64,000 bases of DNA from Lophius americanus (GCA_037951165.1 JBBDHG010000186.1:304501-368500); one strand, 5' to 3'. Shown: positions 13,001 to 41,190, numbered from the stretch's first letter. Translations and numbers: made by a program. Notes: generated from the letters alone by a model not told the origin.

Positions 13001-16000
13001 ACAGGTACAGGACCGATACAACGTCTGCATTACTGTTGTTACTGTCCGGGGATTCTACTGGAACTAAGGAATCCCCGGATGACCTTTCTAGGTCGGCACT
13101 CAGACTCCAGTGGAGCCGGACTCTCTGAACTGGTTTCTCTTGCAGTAGAACGGAAAACTATCAGAGCCTTCCCTGACAAGACTTTCAGTCGCATGAAGTC
13201 GGCCATCCTGTTCCCCAGGGAGAATCCAAGCACAGCGGCGCTCAGTCCTGTACTTGTGTGGAACCCTGGGTGACTCTGGAAAGGAGACAGTTCAGACTCG
13301 TTCCTGGTATTTCACCACCAGCGAGGAGACTTTCCACCAGTCTTTCATGAACTGGCACACCATGGCCTCCCCTGGTGGCCATCAGTCCGCTTTGCACCTG
13401 ACCAACCTGGTACCCATCCATCCTCGGCCCACCACAGCCCCTCCAAAAATATTGTCAGCTTTCTCATTAAGGTTTTCTTGTTTTTCTTTTAGGTGGCCAG
13501 TAGGGAGCTTCATATTTCATCCTCTAAGATCTACATAAAAGAAACCAGCACTAACACTGTTCCCAACGCCCCTCCCAGTACCGCCTCTTACGGTACTGAT
13601 GCCAACGGCATGGCGGTCAAGGTAAAGTCCTTCTCCTGCACTTTATGTGGCTTCTCTTTAATCTTCTCACTATTCCTTCTTTCTATTTCCGCCCTGAGAC
13701 GAAGACTTTCAAAGAAAAAAAATCCTGATTATCATTTCATTTCCTATTTCTAAGAACGCCTGCCAGATTTTGTACCAGCGTCTGGAGCCATTCCGACAGA
13801 AGGACCCCAAGGGATCGTGGGAGAGTTGGGTAAGGTTTGATAAGACAGGAATTCTCAGTGATTGCTATTGGATGTCGGATTTCAAGAAAGAGCAGGTCTA
13901 GACCAAACGTTTTATCTAATTATCTACAGAGACCCAACAAATCTGGATCTGAGTGATTGTGCATCTAACAGGCTGCAACTCTGCGGATCCAAATCTTCTC
14001 CAGGTTCACATTAATCAATGTAGCATTGCGAAAAGCGGTCAACAGTAAAACGTATTTTAGCCAAACCATCAGTTCAAAAGTCCACGGATTGAGTAACGTC
14101 CAAAAACATTAATCATGTTTTGCATTCGTTAACCATTAATTAGAAGCTCATGTGAACCAACTTCAAAGTAGTGAAGTAAAAACTATCCCTTTAATGGACA
14201 TCATCTACCCGACTCCATGTTTTTTGATTTCAGGTCGACGCAGCAGTTTTTGATAAAACCAACTTATCAGCGACCGGATTCTACAGGTGAGACCAGAACC
14301 AGCCTCGGCTGATCGGACCCGTCGGTTCAGTGAGGGTAACATCTTGCCGTGTTTCCTCAGGGGTCCGGACCTTTACCTGGACTGGGACAGGATGGAGGGG
14401 CAGCCCTACTCTTACTTCACCTATGGAGCGTGTTGCTGTGAGGTGGAGCTGGACTGCCTGACCGGAGACTACAGAGTCAGTCCAACCGGTCCTTCCCAGC
14501 GCCGAACCGACCCGTTTCAACCAGGACGCGTTCTCACAGATCTTCTCTGTCTCTCTCTTGTAGACGGTGAGGACAGACATGGTGGTGGACATAGGCAGAA
14601 GTATTAACCCCTCAGTGGACATCGGCCAGGTGAGTCTAGTTTCGTATAAATCATAAAGTCGGTCATACTGGAATCGGGTTGCGGGCAAAGCGCGACACGA
14701 CCTGCTCGGGAAAACTTTATTAATCCCAAAAAGGGCAATTTGCTTTTCACACAAAAACCTCGCTATCAACACTTTTACAAGAAACTGAAGCGTCTAAACT
14801 TACTCTAGCCTGCTGCGTGTGAAGCGGGTCAGTTAAGGGTTCCTGAACTGTTCATACCCGGGTCCGATGTAGGACACATTCTTCACGGCTACACAAAAAA
14901 ATCCGATCTTAGCGCTAAGTAGGAGGTCAACTGAGTAGCTGGAGAGCTAGCATCTAGCATCTCCGGGCTCCAGAGCTAGCGCTATGTTTAGAAGTAAGTC
15001 CAACTATATTTGGACGGTACTGCTTCACCTCACGCACCAGTTCTGGTTCCTCTCCTTCCAGAGAGGTGACATCTCATGTCCCCTGATCCAGTTACTATGC
15101 CCAGACCCCCCCCTATAAATGCAAAAGCTCTGGGTCACATGATGCTAATTATAGAGGACTCACCTTGTTCAATTAGTAAAAACGATCAGTCGGTCAGCTG
15201 AAGGAGCAACAACGTGAAATGACTCCTCCTCTGCTCCTCTGTTCTTCTCTCCTCCTCTTCTCCTCTCTCCTCCTCTTTTCTTCTCTCCTCCTCTGCTCCT
15301 CTCTCCTCCTCTGCTCCTCCGTTCGTCTCCTCCTCTCAGATTGAAGGAGCGTTCATGCAGGGGGTGGGTCTCTACACTCTGGAGGAGCTGAAGTTCTCCT
15401 CCTCTGGGCTCCTGTTCACTCGAGGCCCGTCTCAGTATAAGATACCAGGCGTCTGCGACGTGCCGCTTCACTTCAACGTTTACCTCCTGCCGGACTCAGA
15501 CAACCCCCACGCCATCTACTCCTCAAAGGTCAGAGGTCACGGTGCTCAGAGGCACAGCTGTCATTCATTACGTGTTCTTTTTTGTGTCTGTCCTTGTCTT
15601 TGAGTTTATTCCATCCATCCATCATTCATCCATCCATCCATCCATCCATCATTCAACCATTCATCATCCATCCATCCATCATTCAACCATTCATCATCCA
15701 TTCATCCATTCATCATCCATCCATCATTCAACCATTCATCATCCATTCATCCATTCATCATCCATCCATTCATCATCCATCCATTCATCCATCCATCATT
15801 CAACCATTCATCATCCATCCATCCATCATTCAACCATTCATCATCCATTCATCCATTCATCATCCATCCATCATTCAACCATTCATCATCCATCCATTCA
15901 TCCATTCATCATCCATCCATTCATCCATTCATCATCCATCCATTCATCCATCCATCATTCAACCATTCATCATTCAACCATTCATCATCCATTCAACCAT

Positions 16001-17509
16001 TCATCATCCATCCATCCATCATTCAACCATTCATCATCCATCCATCCATCATTCAACCATTCATCATCCATTCATCATCCATCCATCCATCCATTCATCC
16101 ATTCATCCATTCATCATCCATCCATCCATCATCCATTCATCATCCTTCCATACATCCATTCATCATCCATCCATCCATCCATTCATCATCCATTCATCAT
16201 CCTTCCATACATCCATTCATCATCCATCCATCCATCCATCCATCCATCCATTCATCATCCATTCATCATCCTTCCATACATCCATTCATCATCCATCCAT
16301 CCATCCATCCATCCATCCATCATCCATTCATCATCCTTCCATCCATCCATCCATCCATTGATCATCCTTCCATCCATCCATCCATCATCCATTCATCATC
16401 CTTCCATCCATCCATCCATCCATCCATTCATCATCCATTCATCATCCTTCCATACATCCATTCATCATCCATCCATCCATCCATCCATCCATCATCCATT
16501 CATCATCCTTCCATCCATCCATCCATCCTCCTGTCTGAGTTTGATTCTCAATAGCAATCAGCGAGGTAGGGTTCCACAGACGTCTCTCCTCCCAGAAACA
16601 CTCTCCAGCCCCTCCTCCTCCTGGACTAGGTGCGGTGTGGAAAATGTCTGGTGGGTTCAGGGTCCACCCCGGGGTCTCCTCTCCGGGGTGTCGCGCCTTA
16701 TCTATGGGCCTCACAGAAAACAGATCAGAACCTCACTGCCTCTGGTTCTGCTGCTTTTGACACCGTTAAATCAGTCCTCTGCAATGGACCCATCCCTGAG
16801 GGATAAACGCGTATTGGGTTCAGGGTCCTGCTCAAGGACCCCAGGACCTGTAGACTTGCTGGGGCTTGAACCAACTACCTTCTGATAAGGAGAAGGCCGC
16901 TCTCATGACCAAAGGTGAGTGTTGGAACCCATACGACTGATAAATCCAGAACTTCTAATTCCAGCTAAGTTCTGAATTCACCCGGACAGGCCAGTACGAT
17001 ACTGCTGATTCTGCCCGTCATCTCACGGCCCGTTTTCCCACCATTCATGAAGGAGATCCAAGAATCTGCTCCTCTTAAATGTTTGGAGGTCTTGTCTCAG
17101 AGATTGACGTTTTCACCCTGATGGTCTGCAGGGTATCGGAGAACCCGCCCTCTCCCTGGGCAGTTCGGTGTTCTTCGCCATCAAAGACGCCGTGGCCGCG
17201 GCCCGCTCAGAGTCCGGTTTGGTCGGCCCGTTTGGCCTGGACAGCCCGGCGACGGCGGAGAGGATCTGTCTGGCTTGTGCCTCCCCGTTCACCCAGAAGG
17301 TAAAGATACTTTATTATAAGTCTTAAAAGTCTCACTTTAAACTCAACAAAAACAACAACTATGATTTATTAGTCCTAAGAGTTCCTTCAATGTTCTGCAG
17401 GGAACTTTATAGTCGATGTACGTTTGACCCACAGGTGAAATCTATGTTTATTTTACAGATTCCGATCAGCAAACCAGGATCATTCAAACCCTGGGCTTTG
17501 AGCATCTGA
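1518..17509 (+). CDS. aox: Aldehyde oxidase, gene A (5'-partial, 32 exons visible)
   Basis: AOX enzymes are cytosolic molybdo-flavoproteins that oxidise aldehydes and N-heterocycles, passing electrons from the molybdenum cofactor through two [2Fe-2S] clusters to FAD and oxygen. Reading the exons in order gives an open frame of about 1258 codons with no stop until TGA at 17507-17509; every exon is flanked by AG/GT. Family motifs seen are QCGFCTPG and NLCRCTGYRP (second Fe-S cluster), LVVGNTNIGPDMKF (FAD), GGQEHFY, GGAFGGK, FRGFGVPQ, GGSEMGQGLHTK and GIGEP (Moco domain). A Leu (10995-10997) replaces the Glu that xanthine dehydrogenase has after GGK, which favours AOX. Exons 1-3 (start codon and the first cluster's CGGGGCGAC motif) were not found in 1-1517, so they lie upstream or are lost. 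Exon lengths match gene B one for one. Several introns carry retroelement insertions that gene B lacks. Orthology to a particular fish AOX (aox5 or aox6 of zebrafish) is not settled. Confidence 0.93.
2570..2990 (+). mobile_element. 3' end of an L2/Rex1-like LINE
   Basis: An open stretch at 2703-2846 reads TMGDRAFCSAAPRLWNALPD and then a TFKKGLETFRF segment before TAA. This is the characteristic C-terminus of ORF2 in fish L2/Rex1-type LINEs (GDRAF-AAP-LWN-LP, then FKK-LKT). It is followed by a short 3' UTR and a (TAT)n-like tail at 2965-2988. A copy of the 3' UTR tail lies inverted at 37176-37290. Flanking sequence (about 2140-2200 and 3000-3060) resembles hAT terminal debris, so it may sit inside an older DNA transposon. 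Confidence 0.75.
4718..6573 (+). other. aox: Gene A exons 8-14: FAD domain
   Basis: Exons at 4718-4786, 4868-5012, 5421-5513, 5637-5788, 5923-6016, 6115-6224 and 6389-6573. The translation contains FCGERVSWVSPASLEELVQL, the FAD-pyrophosphate motif LVVGNTNIG, the segment SLGGSIMSAYPNSDLNPVLA and FVRAFRQAPRKEGSFP, all hallmarks of the AOX/XDH FAD domain. Exons 10-13 and their introns are almost identical to gene B (31293-30483). The 98-bp intron 12 shows one mismatch and intron 10 differs only by a short indel. Confidence 0.92.
6770..7500. other. Unidentified insertion in gene A intron 14
   Basis: Intron 14 is 1389 bp in gene A but only 264 bp in gene B, so most of 6574-7962 is inserted DNA. 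This part has discontinuous open frames on both strands and no motif I can name. Confidence 0.4.
7500..7790 (+). mobile_element. Decayed LINE reverse-transcriptase tail
   Basis: The plus strand reads MQRVEKTAGRIIRASLLSLE, then HSPFSLLPFPRG and, after a frame change, KCRRDNFYPQAIGPIN. This pattern (RI-G-LPSL-DIY, FSLLPSGRR, R--SFFPQA--LN) is the C-terminal end of fish non-LTR retrotransposon polyproteins. It is broken by stops and a frameshift and lies in gene A intron 14. Confidence 0.6.
9362..9520 (-). repeat. Dispersed repeat, TAGGCTCCAGC family, copy 1
   Basis: Contains GAGCCTATCCTAGCTGACAG followed by an ACAACCATTCACACTCA-like segment, the diagnostic 3' part of a very common teleost repeat. 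Related pieces occur at 32330, 34540, 38740 and 54530, all in the same orientation. Confidence 0.6.
9525..10190 (-). mobile_element. LINE reverse-transcriptase fragment
   Basis: Minus-strand frames read FAAECEAATITVSLSKSQAL, then KKLKYLGVLFLREGKMN and GAASAVMRLLYRS, later RMRSRIQVAE, RRFGHLIKR and ELESVAG. This order matches the reverse transcriptase to C-terminal part of a common fish non-LTR retrotransposon (SKSEAMVL, KYLGVLF, RIGAASAVM, RWFGHL, ELESVAG). Frameshifts and stops show it is dead. It lies in gene A intron 20, which is only 77 bp in gene B. Confidence 0.75.
10192..10439 (-). mobile_element. tRNA-derived SINE, full length
   Basis: On the minus strand it begins GGGGGCGGCTGTGGCTCAGT with an A box (TGGCTCAGTGGGTAGAGC) and a B box (GGTTCGAATCC). 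It continues through the body to a TTCTTTCTTTTC tail at 10192-10210. A truncated copy occurs at 16781-16901. It adjoins the LINE fragment in intron 20. Confidence 0.85.
11376..12140. other. Unidentified sequence in gene A intron 23
   Basis: Intron 23 is 833 bp here against 212 bp in gene B. A minus-strand open stretch (12071-11805) has no motif I recognise. Probably inserted repeat DNA. Confidence 0.35.
13005..13492. other. Gene A intron 27
   Basis: 488 bp between the QQ and VASRELH exons, which adjoin directly in AOX proteins, so it is intron. It carries plus-strand open stretches that do not fit the enzyme, and no named motif. The 406-bp counterpart in gene B does not align with it. Confidence 0.5.
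15610..16529 (+). repeat. (ATCC/ATTC)n variant microsatellite array
   Basis: About 920 bp of ATCC units mixed with ATTC, ATCATTC and AACC variants in gene A intron 33. It yields spurious long ORFs made only of I, H, P, S, F and N residues. The mirror array lies at 21291-22190. Confidence 0.97.
16781..16901 (-). mobile_element. Truncated tRNA-SINE copy
   Basis: Degenerate copy of the 10192-10439 element, sharing the GACCCATCCCTGAGGG and CTGCTCAAGGACCC segments, with the internal B-box area decayed. It lies in the part of intron 33 that gene B lacks. Confidence 0.65.
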
Positions 17510-17583
17510 CCCTCAATCTGCGTGTTTGTGATCGGATCAAACCAAAGACGACTCTGATGATGTCACACACTCACGTTTACTCT

Positions 17584-17790
17584 TTAAATGTCATTTAAAT
17601 GTCATTTAAATGTCATTTAAATGAGAATTGTCAGCACTTTTAACAGTGTATTACTCTTTAAATGACATTTAAATGTCATTTAAATGTCATTTAAATGAGA
17701 ATTGTCAGCACTTTTAACAGTGTATTACTCTTTAAATGACATTTAAATGACATTTAAATGTCATTTAAATGAGTTGTCCATATTTTTAGC
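17584..17790. repeat. 11-bp ATTTAAATGTC minisatellite with higher-order unit
   Basis: Runs of ATTTAAATGTC are interrupted by a repeated linker GAATTGTCAGCACTTTTAAC, giving a higher-order unit of roughly 80 bp present two to three times. It lies 75 bp past the gene A stop, so probably in its 3' UTR. Confidence 0.9.
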
Positions 17791-18179
17791 AGTGTATAAT
17801 ACCAAACGAATGCCTTCCACGCATGTTATTGTTCCTGCTTGTGACTCATCACTGCTTCATCACTGCTTCATCACCAAAAGCTTCTACTATTGATGATCAC
17901 GTGACTGAACCCACTGTGTCACATGATCAGTCAGCCCCAATGAAAATGACAGAATCACAGTCACTAATAATCTCTAAATAATAAATACGGATAATATAAA
18001 TGCAGTAAATTCTTCAATGATGACGAGGATTCTTGAATTAAAGGCTTTTTAAAATCATTTGTATCGGTCGTATCTTGTCCTCAGATCTTTTGTTATGGAC
18101 TTGGTTTGATTTACAGCAGCTTAAATACCTTTTGTTTGCATTCTTTAACAAATCTATAGGGTTGATATTGACTGATGGG

Positions 18180-18800
18180 ATTCTGAGACAACTCCCGATT
18201 GAATTCCTTAAATTAAATGTCAAGTTATGTCCACAGTATTTTTTGCATTTAAAAAAAAAAGAAGAAGCTCCCCCTAGTGAGTAAAACACGTTACATAAAA
18301 GATTCATCGGCATGAACTTTGGACTGAATCGGACTAAAAGTTGAGGAATTATGGCGAAAAAAAACCTGTTGGACCCAAATCTCCCCCCAGTGTCAGAAAA
18401 ATACCACCCGCCTTTGCTAAAATCAGTCCAGTTCTTCCTCACGCTAAGATCCATGGGGGGAGGGACTATCTTTCAACAAAATAGCCCTTTAGTCGGCGAG
18501 AGGTTAATTCCGGGAAACAGTCGCTTGACGATTTTGTAGATTTATTAAACTGAAATCCCCCCAGTGTATCAGCAGTTTTAACGTTTGATTCATGAAATAG
18601 TTTTTGGGTTTTGTCCAGGAAACCGTGTCTTATGTAAAAATGCTCCCCCTACTGGGTGAAATGTGGATTACTAGAGTAAAATATGATAATTGGTGGTCAA
18701 ATAAATTTGCACTCAATCGCGTAAACGGTTGTGAAAGGATGGCCCGAAAATATTTGGAGATAAAGCTGCCCCTGGTGTCAGGGGGATGTGGGTATAACAT
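18180..18800 (+). repeat. Two copies of the CTCCCCCTAGTG dispersed repeat family
   Basis: Segments at about 18180-18540 and 18600-18800 share the words GGACTAAA, GCTCCCCCTAGTG, AGTCCAGTTCTTCCTC and CTGCCCCTGGTGTCAG-like variants. Further copies occur at 23670-24125, 33890-34385 and 47560-47975 (+), and at 45375-45575 and 61725-62000 (-). Confidence 0.7.
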
Positions 18801-19894
18801 TTTTTCCTTCAGAACTGGACCGCCTCCTCCACAAAGTCCAGGGGACAGTCCAGGACAGAGCTGGCCCACCTCCTCCAGAGTCCAAGGGACAGTCCAGGAC
18901 AGAGCGTGACTTCCTGACCAGCCTGTTGAGTCACTTCCTGTCCCTGTCTGAACCTCCTCCAGCCTAGCAGACCACAGTGTCATAGAAGGTCCTTAACAGA
19001 GTCCTCCAAAGGACCTTAGTCTTCTCAGCATGTGGAGACGACCTTGGCCACTCTAGTACAGGACATCGGTGTTGTCCGACCAGTCCAGTTTATTGTCGTG
19101 GTATTTGTATGAGTTCACCTGTTCAAAGTCCAAACCCCTGGATGTTCACCTGTGGGTTCTAACCACAGGAGACCTAGAACATCCAACAAAACCTGCAGTT
19201 CTGGAAATGGTCTGACCCGGTCGTCCAGCCATCAGAATTGGTTCCAATGTCAAAGTTCCTTACCCTTGTCTAAATGTTCCTGTTTCCGATATCAACTTCA
19301 AAATAAAAATGTTCACCTGCTGCCAAATACATGCCACCCACTGACAGGTAACCACGGTAACGACTTCATCAATGTCATTCACCTCACCTGAGTGGTTATA
19401 ATGTTATGGCGGATCCTGTCACCATGTGACTTCAGAAAAAACAAACAAATCTGAGGCTTCAGGTACGAAGAGGGAAAAATCAGAACTGAAGAATCTTCTA
19501 TATCATTCTGAACCGTCAGTGAAAGTAACCAGTCACAGTACCGGTGGTTCTGCCGGGTCACCTCTGAGGTCCGGGTCGTCTCGTTCTAACTGAAGGTGGA
19601 CGACTTTGACCCAGGAAACATCCTGATGCTTCATCTCTTCAGATACAAGTTCTGGTTTGTCACAATCAGCCTGCAGGCTTCAGCATCTGTGCGGTCCAGA
19701 TGAAGCAGAGTTTTATTGGACAACATCCAGGACTGAGAAAGAAAACAGGAACGTTGTTCCACCATTTCACATGGGATGAGTGAGGAGAAAGAAGAAACAA
19801 TCAGGACTCTACTATATTTGTTTGTTTATTCACAGCTTGACAACATCAAGACTTCAAATCAGCAGCAGGATAAATTATGATACCAAGAGGGTAT

Positions 19895-20660
19895 AAGTGA
19901 TTATTTAAAGTTACTAATTCATTATTTAGAGATAATAAGGGATTATTTAGATATACTAAGGGATTATTTAGATATACTAAGGGATTATTTAGAGATAATA
20001 AGTGATTATTTAAAGTCACTAAGTGATTATTTAAAGTTACTAATTCATTATTTAGAGATAATAAGTGATTATTTAAAGTCACTAAGTGATTATTTAAAGT
20101 TACTAATTCATTATTTAGAGATACTAAGTGATTATTTAAAGTTTCTGATTATTTAAAGTTACTAAGTCATTTTAAGTTACTAAGTCATAATTTAGATATA
20201 CTAAGTCATTATTTAGAGATTCTAAGTGATTATTTAAAGTTACTAAGTGATTATCTAAAGTTACTAAGTGATTATTTAGATATACTAACTCATTATTTAG
20301 AGATACTAAGTGATTATTTAAAGTTACTAATTGATTATTTAAAGTTACTAAGTCATTTTAAGTTACTAAGTGATTATTTAAAGTTACTAAGTGATTATTT
20401 AAAGGTACTAAGTCATTATTTAAAGGTACTAAGTCATTATTTTAAGTTACTAAGTGATTATTTAAAGGTACTAAGTGATTATTTAAAGTTACTAAGTCAT
20501 TATTTAGAGATGATAAGTGATTATTTAAAGGTACTAAGTGATTATTTAGAGATACTTAGTCATTATATAGAGAAACTAAGTCTTTATTTAGAGAGATTAA
20601 GTCATTATTAAGAAACACAGAGTAATTGTTTAGAGATATTAAGTCATTTTTTTGGAGATA
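19895..20660. repeat. 21-bp minisatellite
   Basis: About 35 variant copies of a unit like TTATTTAAAGTTACTAAGTGA, downstream of the gene B stop. Because 21 is a multiple of three, it produces a seven-residue (LNNHLVT) repeat ORF on the minus strand, which I regard as an artefact. Confidence 0.93.
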
Positions 20661-20739
20661 CTTAGTCTTACTAAGTCATCGTTATAATAGAAGTATTGAG
20701 TCCTCTGGTGTGACGTCATCACAAAAAACAGATTCAGCG

Positions 20740-37581
<16,842 letters not shown>

Positions 37582-38739
37582 CTTTCGACACTTGCAGACG
37601 CCCGAAGTTTGGTCAGGTAATAATGGGGGAAAGAACTACTTCCGCCTGTGACACTTTCAAAATAATAAACCCAGTAACAATAAGAGCCGCCGATGTCGGC
37701 TAAAGCGTTAGGAATTGTTTGAGGAGAAACTTCGTAAGAAGGTTACACATTTTTCATTGACAGGGAAGCACAAAAAGTCTAATGAATAAGAATTTCACGA
37801 CTTTCTGAAGCAAGATATGAAGAGAAACGACTGGAAAAAACGACTTCCGTCTGTCGGGACTTTCAAAATAAGAAACCTAGTCTATACAATAAACTTTTAA
37901 CCAGATGTGGTAAGTAGATTACTTAAGTACAAATTTAAAGTACTTCTCCTTTACTTGATTATTTCAGATTCGTGTTACTTTACAAATGTTAGTTACTTTT
38001 CAGATTACAGTTTTCCATGTCTTTCCTGTCCAGTGAAAACAGCTGATCTTGTTTATTTTTGAGCGTTTGCGATGAATTTGAGGATTACGTGTTTCTTTGT
38101 GGATACATTATCCTACTTCTTAACATAAATAAACTATTTAAAAACATCCAGGAGGATCATCATCGGCATCTGAAAAGAAACTAGGTTGATCACATGATGA
38201 GTGACGTAAAGACAGAGACGCTATAAACAGAATGTGAGGAGTTTATGGATTCATTTATTAATCTAAGCGCGTTTTGCAGATAAAACTGACATACATTTAC
38301 TAAAGTAAGATTTTGATACTACATATACTCTTTCCTTCAATGATAATTAGTTTTATTTTTTTACTAAATTAAAAAAAATCAGGAAACTATTGAGGAGCAT
38401 TAAGCCCAACACTGCAAAACAAAATAAATAAAAATGATGATGTCACAGGAATGACGTCTTTATTTTATTTATGTCGTTATAATACTTTATTATATCAATA
38501 TTAAGACTTTGTTCTTCTGTAATCACGACTTTATTCTCGTATAATTTCGACTTTAATCTCGTAGGAAGCATTTTGCTGAAATTCAAAGAAGATGATTCAT
38601 TTTAAGTTTAAGAGCAAAATAGTTTTATCCAACTGCATTAAGTTAAAAAATAACAATAAGCTGGAGGGGATTTAATCAGACACACTTTTCACGAAGAACC
38701 AACTAGTCATTCATTTATTGATTGATTAACGATCCGTAA

Positions 38740-38830
38740 ACGTTTATCCTGTTTAGGGTTCCGGGGGCTGGAGCCTATCCCAGCTGACATTGAGAAAAAG
38801 GGCGGGGTACATCCTGAACGAATCCCCAAT
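38740..38830 (-). repeat. TAGGCTCCAGC family fragment
   Basis: GGCTGGAGCCTATCCCAGCT followed by GGGCGGGGTACATCCTG, the conserved 3' end of the family. Confidence 0.75.
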
Positions 38831-40550
38831 ATATTAGATGTTTAAAATATGAAAAATTCATTAAAAAAATACTTTCTAACTAGTACTTCTAGTACATTTA
38901 CTCATCATCTGATTTTAAGTTGGATTTTATTCTAGTAACTCTACATTTATGTTTTAATTTATTGTTTACGGTGCTATAATATCATCGATTTTATATCATT
39001 TCTTTAACTTTTCACGTGGACATTTTTTTTTCTCCTCTGCTTTTATTTTAAGGTAAACCTGTTTACTTCCTGTCCAGCACCAGCTCCTCTCAGCCCATGT
39101 GACAGTAGTAAATAAAACTGAGCAGAGGAACCTGAACCATGATAACAAAGGCTAAAGAAAACAATAAATGTACAAAGCTGCAAAAGTATTTTTGTCCAAA
39201 ATGTTACAAAAATAAGAAATGAGGAAAATTCTAATATAAACAAATGTACACATTTTAAGTGTAGCCACTAAGTTCACATCAGGCTCTTCTGCGAGATCAA
39301 CTGGAGGTTTAATCAGGAAAAACTCTTCAGGGATCAAACTAAACACAAATCAAACTCCCGTTTAATCCCAAAAATACTTTCTTTATTTCCATTTTGGCGT
39401 GTTATACATTGTTTGGTCTCGCTGTATCTTGGATCTGAAGTTTGAACAGTCATGCAATGATTGAATGACTGAGTGTTGCAGAAGAAGATGCCACGTTCAC
39501 GTCGCAGAAACATCAAGACTGCTCCCCCGGTGGTTGTTACTGGTATGACATCGCATTTCAAGATATTATAAGATGATAAGTTTACACAACAAACTCGTAA
39601 CCAGGGGAAACATGCTGCAGTTCATCCATCGTGGTTGTTTTAGAGCTGAATTTTCCTGCTCAGACTTGAACGCGGCATTGGTCCATGTGAGACATTCAAC
39701 AGTCCTGCGGTTTAAGACGTTATTATCAACTTTTCCCACAAGTCGTTCATCGAGACGGCGGAAAAACTGAATATTAATGGGTTCCAACAAAAATCCCAGC
39801 ATGTCTGCAGGAAAATCATTCATGATTAAACATCAACTAGATGAAAGGTTTCATATCGGAGCAGCTTAACGGGTTCCAGCCCGTCTCTTTGTTCGACTAC
39901 ATCATCGCTACAGGAAGACGTTTTCCGGCGGGGAAGAAACCACTTGAGATGCTAGCACAACGCCATCAACGCCATCAACGCCATGGCGACATCCTTCGTT
40001 ATTGTCGCCGTCCGTTCGTTTTAGCTCAAGAACACATCAGCATCTTCAAAATAATCCAGATCTGCTGCTGCAGAGTTTTTCAGTTTAAAGGGAAAAATTC
40101 ACTCCTGTTTTAGATTAAAATAAATAAAATAGTCACATTGTTGTAATTGGAGATAAGATCAAACAGCAGCCGACACACCCAATGACTCAGGTGTCAAAAC
40201 GGACATTTCCACCTGCTCTTCTCGTCTTCGGCGGAGATTCCTGCTGTTCAGCCGCGAGAAGGTTTCACTGTCACATTAAAACCCCAAAAATGTGAGATTA
40301 TCATCATTAATATTTATATAATCCAATCTTTCTCTGGGTATGTGCACTAAAAAAAATGAAAGGCATTCAAGTATTTTAATTATATATGAAATTTCCGACT
40401 TATTCCATCACGTAGGATCAATCGCCTGATGCAGTTTGTTTCTATCGTGTTGATCCGATGTAAATAAGGTAAATTACTCTAACTGTATTAATTACTCAAT
40501 ATACTTTTTATCAGTTTCATTTTTTTTTTTGATCTAAATTCACATTTAAC

Positions 40551-41190
40551 ATGTTATTTTAGACTGTATCTGTTATTTTAAGACTGTATCTGTTATTTTA
40601 GACTGTATCTATTATTTTAAGACTGTATCTGTTATTTTAGACTGTATCTGTTATTTTAGACTGTATCTGTTATTTTAGACTGTATCTGTTATTTTAGACT
40701 GTGCCTGTTATTTTAGACTGTATCTGTTATTTTAGACTGTGCCTGTTATTTAAGACTGTATCTGTTATTTTAGACTGTATCTGTTATTTTAGACTGTATC
40801 TGTTATTTTAGACTGTATCTGTTATTTTAGACTGTGTCTGTTATTTTAGACTGTATCTATTATTTTAAGACTGTATCTGTTATTTTAGACTGTATCTGTT
40901 ACTTTAGACTGTATCTGTTATTTTAGACTGTATCTGTTATTTTAGACTGTATCTGTTATTTTAGACTGTATCTGTTATTTTAAGACTGTATCTGTTATTT
41001 TAGACTGTATCTATTATTTTAAGACTGTATCTGTTATTTTAGACTGTATCTGTTATTTTAGACTGTATCTGTTATTTTAGACTGTATCTGTCTGTTATTT
41101 TAGACTGTATCTGCTATTTTAGACTGTATCTGTTATTTTAGACTGTATCTGTTATTTAAGACTGTATCTGTTATTTTAGACTGTGTTCTG
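40551..41190. repeat. 19-bp minisatellite
   Basis: About 33 copies of TGTTATTTTAGACTGTATC with few variants (extra A, GTGCC for GTATC). High unit identity suggests recent expansion. It lies upstream of the MITE in the arl4c 3' flank. Confidence 0.96.

Larger units (their letters stand above)
14185..17305 (+). repeat. Left arm of a near-identical inverted repeat
   Basis: Exons 30-34 of gene A with their introns are nearly identical to the reverse complement of 20952-23637. Identity begins about 50 bp before exon 30 and stops a few bases after the end of exon 34 (both introns open GTAAAGAT and then diverge). Inside, the arms differ by few substitutions, a roughly 36-bp indel near 15115/22680, repeat-number differences in the (ATCC)n array, and about 430 bp (16530-17000) mostly absent from the right arm. 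Confidence 0.85.
7963..17509 (+). other. aox: Gene A exons 15-35: molybdenum-cofactor domains
   Basis: Exons at 7963-8125, 8211-8288, 8388-8557, 8651-8777, 8932-9054, 9197-9293, 10591-10715, 10911-11044, 11226-11313, 12147-12233, 12332-12523, 12611-12838, 12909-13004, 13493-13621, 13755-13829, 14234-14286, 14361-14475, 14564-14629, 15340-15528, 17132-17299 and 17459-17509. The catalytic glutamate expected in GIGEP is at 17141-17143. The protein ends FKPWALSI, like the FKPW(S/N) ends of vertebrate AOX. Intron 33 (15529-17131) contains the (ATCC)n array. Introns 14, 20 and 23 are swollen by inserted repeats. Confidence 0.92.
17510..20739. other. Spacer between convergent AOX stop codons
   Basis: 3.2 kb without coding sequence. 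It holds both 3' UTRs, an 11-bp minisatellite (17584-17790), two dispersed-repeat copies (18180-18540, 18600-18800) and a 21-bp minisatellite (19895-20660). A plus-strand AATAAA at 17980-17985 is a candidate poly(A) signal for gene A. A minus-strand AATAAA at 20588-20583 is one for gene B. Neither is proven. Confidence 0.6.

Noticed and set aside
14281..14772. 163-codon minus-strand ORF, repeated at 23048-23539 (+)
   Set aside because: Antisense shadow of AOX exons 31-32; its duplication reflects the inverted repeat, not a second gene family.
15542..16885. 447-codon plus-strand ORF of S, I, H, P and F residues (and similar ORFs at 21136-22254, minus)
   Set aside because: Translation of the (ATCC)n array inside AOX intron 33; residue make-up follows only from the repeat.
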